A stretch of DNA of 64,000 bases, from assembly GCA_037043455.1 (NCBI GenBank), contig JAWPHD010005602.1:67501-131500 (forward strand), given 5' to 3'. The stretch comes from Cyrtodaria siliqua (Eukaryota; Mollusca; Bivalvia; Adapedonta; Hiatellidae). Below, piece after piece: positions 55,960 to 64,000 of the stretch. The position numbers and the translations under genes are program-made. The stretch's first letter is position 1. Each line of letters starts with the position of its first letter. Below the pieces are notes generated by a model, which was not told the DNA's origin, did no database searches, and saw only the letters and a program-made list of their open reading frames with translations.

Positions 55960-57315
55960 TATTATACATTTAGGGTCCTCTACCAAGTATTTATAAAATG
56001 GTGACCCAATGGTCAAATATGGCCCAGCCCCGGGGGTAACATTTTTTCATACAGTTATATAGGAAATCTTTAAACATAAATAATTTTCTCTAAAACTGTA
56101 AGAACTAGAGGTCCTATATTATGCATGAAGCATAAGCTTATGGTCCACTAGCAAATTTGTTAAAATGTATACCCTGGAGTCATATCTGGCTCCGGCCCAG
56201 GGGTCATATATTTACATAGAGTCATATAGAAACATCTTTAAAATCTCTTCTTTAAAAAAAACAAGAGCCAGAGGTCTGCTATTTTGCATATTGTACAAGC
56301 TTATGATTCTCTACCACTTTTGTTCAAATCGTGCCTCTGTGTCCAACTATGGCCCGTTTCTGGGTTATCGAATTGAATTGAACTGGATTTTAAGGCGCAC
56401 CAACACATGAAAGGTTATATGGCGCCTAGCAGGCATGAACATGCCAGGCTCATCCTGAACTGTAGAGTTGCTGCAAATTATATTGTAGACACTCCATTTA
56501 CGCTGTAGCGACGTTTATTGTTTTCTGCCACTGCTCTTAGTGATGTGAGCGGGATGGCACCTGAAACAGTGCAGGGGTCATGATGAAGACCTTTAATGAG
56601 CATGAACAAAAAATGACAAAATGAATATGAAAGAGGTGGGTTGGGGGTCCTACCCTTCTGCATGTGACGGTGTGTTTGCAGTGGTTGTATTCTACCCTGG
56701 CAACCATACGGCGTGGGGAGGGGCTCTGGGGTTAAAGTTTTACAAAGAGTTATATAGGAAAGTCCATAAAAATATTCATTTCTGATACTACAAGAGCTAG
56801 AGGTCTAATACGATGCATGTAGCATAAGAGTATCGATCTCCACCAATTTCTTTTGTTCAAATGGTGATCTTATGGTCAAATTTCGCCCGGTCCCGGGGCA
56901 CATATTTACATAGAGTTATGCAGGAACGTCTATAAACATCTTCTCTGAAACTACAAGACCTAGAGGTGTAATAAGCTATATGTAGCTTAAGATTATTGTC
57001 CTGTACCAAATAATTTAAATGGTGTCCCTCTTGAATCAAGCCTGGAATCAATTTTGGCCCTGTCCCGGGGGTCGCGCTATAACATTGAATTATATAGGAA
57101 AACATATTCAAACAGCTTCTGATACTTCAAAAGCTAAATAATAGTTCGTATGTACCATACGCTTATGATCCTCTACCTAGTTTGTTCAAATGGCGACAAT
57201 GGGGTCAAATATGGTCACTACGGGGGTCACAGTTTTACAGATTAATATAAAGAAATTGTTGTTGTTTCTTAAAACATGAGAGCACTTTGAGACAAGACGA
57301 GTGGGTCTCTTGTTT
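55960..57315 (-). repeat. 165-bp core repeat array, reverse orientation, split by SINE S2 copy B
   Basis: About six or seven decayed units: ggtcctctaccaa, aaatggtgacc, ggtcaaatatggcccagc and ttatataggaaa recur as the reverse complement of the 23-25 kb units. The block 56,378-56,725 is a separate insertion; the array resumes at about 56,726. Confidence 0.8.
56378..56725 (-). repeat. SINE-like family S2, copy B
   Basis: Begins gaattgaattgaactgga (tail side), then taaggcgcaccaacacatga, gagttgctgcaaatta and gcacctgaaacagtgcag, and ends near ggcaaccatacggcgtgg. Aligns over its full length with copy C (59,239-59,585). Nested in the 165-bp array. Confidence 0.8.
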
Positions 57316-57939
57316 ATGGCTTGAAGTTGTACACTTTTCATAAAATCACTTCAAAAGTTTTAAAGGGAGTACATCAGGCTTTTCATGGGGGTCTAAGTGT
57401 CCGACTTAAAATTGACAAATATTAACATTTTCTATTCTACATGGCCAAAACATAATGAATGAGCCTAAGCATGATCCTTGTTTTGCAAAGAAATTGATTC
57501 AGCACAGTAATATGTGCTATCCTAGGTGACGCACCAGGGTTAATTTCAGCATTTTACGTCTGATTCTGTCCTAGCTATATAGTGTATTCAAAGTTTAGAC
57601 ATTAACATCATGGTTCTAACAGCATATTTTGATTGATATAAGTGTTTTATCATGAAATGGAACATTTTTATAATTAAAGATGTTTCTAGAAAAATCCTGA
57701 TGTACCCCCTTTAAGCGAACTTAAATATATAGAGAATGTGACTTTTGATAAGGTATTCCACTATGAAGACTTAACCATGTTTACAAATCGCATATTGAAT
57801 AAAACCACGAACTAAAATCACAAAGTATACCACTGCATTTTCGACAAATTGCTAAAAAAAAAACAGAAAGAAAAATAAAAGGCATTTTACGGTTTAACTG
57901 TTGATATTTAGGTGTTTGTTATACAAATTTTAAAATAAC
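57316..57939. other. No feature recognised
   Basis: Intergenic; no coding frame or repeat match supported. Confidence 0.3.
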
Positions 57940-58265
57940 CGCCAAATTACGACAAAATTACACTACAAAAACAGTTTATCAAAACTCTGTCCAGGTGTTC
58001 ATCTCATATAATAATGCATATGTGTCGCTTAAAAGTATATGTTTATTCATGGGTTTTTGTAATATCCGTAATTGAATAAGTGTAAAATTAATTATCCATT
58101 TTTTTTTGACTGGCTGGTTAAAGCTTTTTATATTGTATCTATAGAGTTTTGATTCTCAAACGATGTAAGTTATGTATATACCTTATGGTCAGTAGGTTTA
58201 GAAACGATGTACATATGTTGTAAAATGTGGCTGTTGTTGGCGGGATAGCTACTTTATCTGCAGTA
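57940..58265 (+). repeat. Dispersed repeat family D1, copy D
   Basis: aaaattacactacaaaaa, ggttaaagctttttatatt, tatagagttttgattctc, ggtcagtaggtttagaaac and ttggcgggatagctact match the family order. Confidence 0.75.
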
Positions 58266-58689
58266 GCACCTGTATGTCGGATATAGCTTTTACAGTCTAA
58301 CATACACACATCAGTAAACTAACCGTGATCACTAAATGTAATCTATCTCGATGCACTGGGTACCGATTCTTATCTGGAAGCGTTTATATATTTTTTATAT
58401 CTTATATGTATGTTATTTTGTCACATTAAGTTATATTATTTAAATCAGATATTATGAACTGAGTGTTCTTAATTGTCCTGTTCTATCTCAAGGCATTAAT
58501 TGCCAAGTTTATCAAAACAGCAATGAGCTGGGCATATATAATAAATACTGATAAAGGTGATCCTTTGAGGCTTGCAGGCATATTGCAACTCGACATACAT
58601 GAATGCTAGATAAGAGAGACCGTTGTGAACCCAGCTTCTTGGATATAAACTTTATGACGGTTTAACATTTTAGTTGTATGTATTTTAAT
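58266..58689. other. No feature recognised
   Basis: AT-rich spacer. Confidence 0.3.
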
Positions 58690-58930
58690 GCAGTCATCCT
58701 GCTTGAGCGCATACAGCCTGTTGATGCAGTGGATAGCACGGGGGACTTTAAATTCAGAGGTTCAAACATGGTTCAAACCTCACCGGAGCCAGTGAATTTT
58801 GTCGGTGTGTTCATGGGCACTACACTTTTACACCCGTCCGTCGGATGTGGACGTAAACCAGGCGATCCCGTATATCGCCCATTACTTTAAAGAAACATAG
58901 GTGTCTATTCGTCAGTAGGGCATGTTCCTA
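58690..58930 (+). repeat. tRNA-derived SINE S3
   Basis: The head has an A-box-like tgatgcagtggatagcac and a B-box-like gaggttcaaac about 30 bp later. The body includes ttacacccgtccgtcggat and gtggacgtaaaccaggcg, a module common in mollusc SINEs. It happens to be open for 70 codons but is not protein-coding. Confidence 0.75.
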
Positions 58931-58944
58931 AATGCATATATACC

Positions 58945-58995
58945 CAATCCCCCCACCCACCCACACACACACTCCCTTTCTCTCTCTCTTCATTG
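58945..58995 (+). repeat. CCCA/CA/CT microsatellite
   Basis: cccacccacccacacacaca followed by ctctctct within 50 bp. Confidence 0.8.
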
Positions 58996-59238
58996 GCAAT
59001 ACATCATTTTTAGGTAATAATCATTCCACTTGCACGCGCAAAAATAGGGTTGATGCTTACTATCCTAGGTTAATTCCATACTCTAAATCAAATACGGAGA
59101 ACATCACAACCTATGTTTAGATAAATATCCTAAGCAGGTGATATTGTAACAACTGCACCAATACTAACAAATAGTTGCCATGGTAAGTAGTTAGCACAGT
59201 GATCTGGGTATTACCCTAAAAATATTTCTTCGTCGACG

Positions 59239-59585
59239 CCGTGTGGTTCCCGGGTAAGAATATGACCACTGCATAGGGGTAAAATTTCCCCGAATTCATG
59301 TTAATTTTGTCATTTTTGTTCATTATTTTCATCATGAAACCTGTATTGTTTCAGGTGCTATTTCAGTGGTGGCAGTGATCGTGGATCCAGCGAAAAATGA
59401 AGTGTTTACTAGAGAATTTGCAGCAACTCTGCAGTTCTGCAGGTAAGAAGGTTCTAGGCACATTCTGCAAATTTTTATCTATATGTTAATGAAGAGTGAG
59501 CCGGGTCGAATGTTCATTCCTGTTGGCGCCATATAACATGTTTGTGTTGGTGCGCCGTAAAACCCCAATTCAAATCAATTCATCT
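59239..59585 (+). repeat. SINE-like family S2, copy C (best preserved end)
   Basis: Runs from gccgtgtggttcccgggta through cctgtattgtttcaggtgc and gcagttctgcaggtaag to tgttggtgcgccgtaaaa and caattcaaatcaattc. Defines the family at about 340 bp with an attcaa-type tail. No clear Pol III boxes were found. Confidence 0.8.
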
Positions 59586-59795
59586 TCGTCGATTCTTTTT
59601 TCAGTAACACAAAAATGGTTCGTGCAAATGCATATACTACTATTATTACATTTCGTATGCAGAATTCTTCATTGTGTTGTATATGGGTGGGGTAATTCAG
59701 GTATAAAAATCCTTAAAATATGCATAAATTTTAACTAAAAAGTATTAAAATAGACAACTTTTAAGATTTTGCGTTGCAATATGCAATGTTTAATC

Positions 59796-59820
59796 AGTGA
59801 AGTAATAGGATTACTTCACT
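59796..59820. other. Perfect 11-bp-stem hairpin
   Basis: AGTGAAGTAAT and ATTACTTCACT separated by AGG. Isolated, no coding context. Confidence 0.7.
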
Positions 59821-60639
59821 GGTTTAATTCATGTATTTATGTGTAATACATAATCCAAATGTGTAATCATAATAAGTATTGCCATGACGTATACACCTAA
59901 AAAAAGACTTTTGTTAAAAAAACAAACACGTTAAACCGCTCAATTCCTTTTTATAGAAGCCTTTGGACTATGTGTCGTCTGTGCAATATATGTATATATC
60001 AGAACATGTTAATACTATTTATGTTGCAGTTACTTTGAGGAAGGCTTATACTTCCAGTTTGGAATGCATCTCAACTTATCAGGCTTACTGAACACATATG
60101 TGCAATGCCATGGACATTACTTACTACTTAATTTCATCAATATATCATAACAATCCCTTATTCATATTATAATATTATTTAAATCATGTAGAAAGGTTGT
60201 AAATTACTGATTCTTACAAGTTTACACATATATTGTAAAAATTATTAACTAAACTAAATGCATAAACATGTGTCAATAGTGGGTGGGGTAAATTGACTTC
60301 TAATTTGAAGCAAAATAGAGATTTTAAACTGAATTCAGTGCTAAAAAAGAGCTTATTTACGCTTTATGTAACTCAATGAATTGTAAACTTAAGTGCATCT
60401 TTAAAAAGTACAGCAATAATTATTCACACAAGCATGACATACAAAAATTAACATCAAAAACTTATATGAAAGCGCTACAATGATAACCTATTAATGTTCG
60501 ATTTTTTTTTATATAAGCTACCTGTTCCAGATTGCTATCATGGAAAAATGTAATCTATATACATTGCTCTTTTCAAAAAGTGACGGTAGAATTTGTCCCT
60601 TGAGTTGGTAACAATATCGAAAATGTTGGGTCCTGGCTC
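59821..60639. other. No feature recognised
   Basis: AT-rich intergenic DNA without supported genes or repeats. Confidence 0.35.
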
Positions 60640-61510
60640 AAGGCCTATTTAGAGTGTTCATGAGAGGTAATATAATTTTCTTGCAACACCTCTCATGCTC
60701 CCAAGTACTAGCTTAAGCGGTTTTCTACTGTAAAGCCACAAATATTGGGCTATTGGGCTTGATGATCCCAAAGGGCCAGTAAGCTTTAGCACTACTGATT
60801 TGTAGTCGGTTCGATTTTTTTACAGCACTAAGCAAACGCTAGTGTGAATGTTAATAAATACTAAAAAAAGAAGAGGAAACCTTTGGAAGCAACAAACACA
60901 AACAGGAGAGAACATTTTGCATTGCCTCTCACGCCCCCTAGCACCGGCTTAAGCGGTTTTTTACTTAAAAGTCACAAAGAGTGACAATATGAAAACTACA
61001 TATTAAAAAAAATTGAATGTTCTTGGAATGTCAATTTTAATAAATCGATACCAACGTGTCAACACCTATCTCCAGAAGTGGACCCTTCCTTCGAGTTTTG
61101 AGCAGGGAACCGGTTACTTCCTGTTCAGTTTTGAGCAGGGAACCGGTTACTTCATGTGAAAACCCGAAATCAATACATAGGCTAGCACCCGAAGGTGCAA
61201 GCCAAAAAGATGTAACCCTTGGAAGCAACAAACACAAACAAGAGAGGAAATTAGCAGACTCGGTTTTATTGAGTCTGTTCTTGAGAGGGAGGTAATATAT
61301 TTTGTAACGACTCTCACGCCCCCTAGCACAGGCTTAAGCGGTATTGTTTTACTTTAAAGTCACAAAGAGTGGGCTTGACGACCCCAAAGTACCAATACAT
61401 AATAATAATAATGATCTTAACTAAACAAAAGCTAGTGTGATTGTCAATAAATACTGAAAAGGAGATCCTTTGGAAACAGCAAACACAAACAAGAAAGAAA
61501 AGTAGCACCC
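60640..61510 (+). repeat. Repeat family R4, loose tandem of about three units
   Basis: Units contain atgagaggtaatataattt, caacacctctcatgctccc, gcttaagcggtttt, aaagtcacaaagagtg, cccaaagggccagtaag, then aataaatactaaa and ggaagcaacaaacacaaaca. They recur at about 60.65, 60.91-61.20 and 61.20-61.51 kb. Between them is a 33-bp direct duplication (gagcagggaaccggttactt at 61,099 and 61,132). Confidence 0.8.
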
Positions 61511-62110
61511 ACGAAGTTTCATGAGATTTGCTTCACGGGACGGGAAATTACGGGGTGGGAAAGATTTTGCATTGTCCTGTCATGTTTACCTTTGACCTAC
61601 TGACTTCAAATTCAGTAGGATCATCATCTCGCCAGAGGCCGTCAAACCATAATGTTTTATGAGATGAGATTTAGAGAAAAGGAAAGAAGAGTTATCAAAC
61701 CGAGACTGCAATATTTCGTATGTGCCGTGCTCGGCCGTTTCCAAAGGTCCATTATCATACTCTTTTTTTACAGTGCGGACAAGGTTTTCAATGATCAGGT
61801 CATTGTTACCTTTTCCTTTGACCTAACGACCTAAAAGCTATAGAAGTCAAAATCACACCATAGGCAGTCAACCAAATTTGATCAGATTTGCTTGAGGGGA
61901 AAAGGAGTTGCACTGTGAACAAAGTTTTTCATGATCGGAGCATGGTGAACTTGACCTTTGACCAATTGACCTTAAGCTCACTATGGAATATTCTCTCAAT
62001 AAAACCAGTCACCTGTTGACGTTTTATAAGATTTGTTTTAGTGGAAGAGTGGACCTTGGACAAGTTGTTTCACTATCGGATCAAGATGACCTATTACCTC
62101 AAAATGCACA
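61511..62110 (+). repeat. Degenerate 'tgacctttgacc' tandem repeat
   Basis: About four diverged units spaced 140-215 bp share a tttgacctactgac block and a preceding tcatgatcgg/aaggttttca motif. Similar arrays are common in bivalve genomes. A 60-codon frame here is not a gene. Confidence 0.65.
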
Positions 62111-62617
62111 ACTAGACATCATATTGTCGCTTGGTACAAACTGTCTTTAAAATCCAATTAACCGTTTAGGAGTAGTAGTATATTGTTTCATATATCATAT
62201 TCTGTACCGGCCAGCTATGAGTCCTCACAGAATGTAAAACCATGATATAAGAGCTATGAGTCTCACAGCTAAGGTCTACCTAAGCCAAACAGTATGTTAT
62301 ACACATCGTTAAAGGTGTGTCGCTTATTGAAAGTTATCTTGCGATTTTCTTTAACGCAAAGTGCCCAACGTCATCAGCTTTGAACAAGTTAAAACAACGA
62401 CTTCAACCAGGCTTTGATAATGTGCTAGAACTGTTTTGCTCTGTACATAAACTTTAAGCAGATGGTAGCTTTGTGCTCGATCGGCCGGTTTGCGTCTCAT
62501 CGGAATTATGTACTAGTACTTCACGTAAGACTTTTATCTTGACGATCACTTCATCAGACGTACTGTATTCTTGCTGTGTTTAAGCGTTGAGGAGGTTCGT
62601 CCTTTTTAAAGCAAATA
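62111..62617. other. No feature recognised
   Basis: No supported gene or repeat. Confidence 0.3.
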
Positions 62618-62833
62618 ATGCCGATGAAAGGAAGTAACATATTCCAATGGAGAATTATCCTCTGTTTACAGGTATGTAGACTTTAAACATCGAATACCTG
62701 GAATGGGTTGGGGTCTCACAATATAGGTGGTCCTCTTCCATTCGCCTTGCAATTTATTTATTTATTTTAGGCCATCATTCCTTACTTACTAGCACCCTAT
62801 CAACTTCATGGAGACGAGCGTGACGGACCCTAG
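62618..62833 (+). CDS. Speculative two-exon micro-ORF with hydrophobic N-terminus
   Basis: The ATG at 62,618 opens 18 codons (MPMKGSNIFQWRIILCLQ) ending CAG|GTATGT. A 99-bp interval ends ttatttattttag, and 20 more codons plus TAG follow in phase. The splice signals are plausible and the start is signal-peptide-like, but there is no homology support; probably chance. Confidence 0.12.
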
Positions 62834-64000
62834 CATCGTATACTTGTTTATAACGGTTCATTCTCTTCCTGGTTTTCCTGGTTTTCTCTGACGTGTTTGT
62901 GTAAACAAAGGTGAGCCGTTTCTTTAGCTTTTCGGCATCAGTTAGGATTTGCTGTCATGTGCAGTGCGTTATAGGCATGGGTCAACCTTTTAGTATGTAT
63001 TTATCAGAGCTCATGTTCTCAACGTGTTGAGCAGCGAGGGATTGTAACGATCAAACATGGATTACCGATGGGATGCTACGGGTGTTCCTGGTTTTCTAGA
63101 TAGCGGTTAGTTGGCACAGTTTGTTTATTACACCAAATTATACTCTAGTGTACTCTGTTACATATTTACCAAATAAGTAATTCAATATTTTGTAGAATAA
63201 ATTAAATAAAAAATGAATATTCAATATTATGTAACTTTCTCTAGGCGGGGAAATGGGTGGGGCGTCATATGTAGAGGGGTAGCGGTTTTAATCTACGGAT
63301 ACGATGGTTGTGATCCTGAGCTCTTTACATTTCTTTGTCTGTCTGCCATAATTTAACTTTCAATATATGGTAGTCGGACAGGTATTATTTTCAATTAAAT
63401 AATTTAAACCTGTTCAAATGCAAAGGAAATTTCATCGACCATGCTACAAGGTCATACCACTTGAATAAAATATTGTTGAAATTAAGGCCACGCAATATAC
63501 TATCGAATAACTTTATGACAAAATTAAAGATTTAGTTCAAAATTAATAATTTATTAACATATTGAGGGTTTTAAAAAAGGAAATTCCTAGAAATCGATTT
63601 TCTCTTTCTGAAATAGTATTTGCCTTGGGCTTCTATTTTTATTACTTCCTAGAAGTGTTTACACCTTTTATGATTAAAATGAAAGTTGCGTCCCATAGCT
63701 AGGTTAAATACGAGTTTGTAGTAATATCCTTGTTACGAGGCATGTTATCCTGCCACATATCGATAAGCATGTTCAAATTTGTAAACTTGTAAACGGACAT
63801 GCGGCACTCTTAAGTGTGTATCAAGTATCAGTATTGAAATTATTTATGCGGTATCGTTAAACCTGCTTGCATATAATTAAATAAATTGTTGGGTTTTCAT
63901 TTGTTCGTTTTATTCTACCGTGGTTTAAAATATATTATTGGTACGATATAATTAACAGTTAATAATATACAAAATAAAGTGCTTTATGCTACTTTTGTAA
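62834..64000. other. No gene recognised at the right edge
   Basis: AT-rich. A motif at 63,345-63,370 and 63,418-63,465 (ctgtctgccataatttaact; aatttcatcgaccatgctac) resembles repeated blocks at 45.83, 45.98 and 46.08 kb, suggesting another dispersed repeat. Confidence 0.35.

Noticed and set aside
58678..58890. 70-codon plus frame as a protein gene
   Set aside because: It coincides with a tRNA-derived SINE (A/B boxes and SINE body).
61037..61329. Short frames around 61.0-61.3 kb as genes
   Set aside because: They overlap the R4 repeat units and the 33-bp duplication and show no protein features.

Overview
The window is animal nuclear DNA, most likely from a mollusc and probably a bivalve. The reasons are two intron-bearing, secreted laccase-type multicopper oxidase genes, a load of mollusc-style dispersed repeats (tRNA-derived SINEs, a 165-bp tandem-core repeat ending in a hairpin plus CTAA, and 'tgacctttgacc' arrays), and very low gene density. 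The species assignment is inference; no marker gene is present. No rRNA gene, functional tRNA gene, CRISPR or prokaryotic feature was seen.

Layout. 1-10.0 kb: two decayed Ty3/gypsy LTR retrotransposons on the minus strand. T1 (1-3.5 kb) runs off the left edge. It appears to have inserted into the integrase region of T2 (3.5-10.0 kb), because T2's pol ends exactly where T1's LTR begins. T1's gag was later hit by a 69-bp SINE stub with a perfect 12-bp target duplication. 10.5 kb: LINE reverse-transcriptase fragment with YADD. 12.4-15.8 kb: laccase A (minus, three coding exons, 690 aa). 16.1-20.6 kb: a 34-bp satellite with a near-perfect 1292-bp higher-order duplication, starting about 300 bp upstream of laccase A's first coding exon. 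21.3-22.4 kb: foldback element and dispersed repeats. 23.0-25.9 kb: 165-bp tandem array ending in a Helitron-like terminus. 28.6-37.3 kb: an env-bearing gypsy-type endogenous retroelement (T3, plus) with both LTRs, gag, pol and a split env. A TTAA-flanked MITE sits in its 3' LTR, with the empty site preserved in the 5' LTR. 37.9-49.5 kb: recent 373-bp tandem duplication, SINE stub, G-tract, RT fragment with a duplicated catalytic box, inverted 20-bp array, 2.3-kb imperfect palindrome, full SINE and a foldback element. 49.7-53.2 kb: laccase B (minus, 691 aa). 55-62 kb: more MITE, SINE and tandem-repeat copies.

The two laccases have the same exon pattern: first coding segment 1810 nt, middle exon 171 nt, last exon 92 or 95 nt, both introns in phase 1. 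Each has a signal peptide, all four copper-binding segments and a C-terminal hydrophobic tail that suggests GPI anchoring. They are a same-strand pair of paralogues whose 34-kb spacer is filled with mobile and tandem repeats. Everything else that codes is mobile-element protein with stops or frameshifts.

Limits: homology calls rest on motif recognition by eye. Repeat boundaries are approximate unless a target-site duplication is given. 5' UTR exons and promoters of the laccases were not identified.
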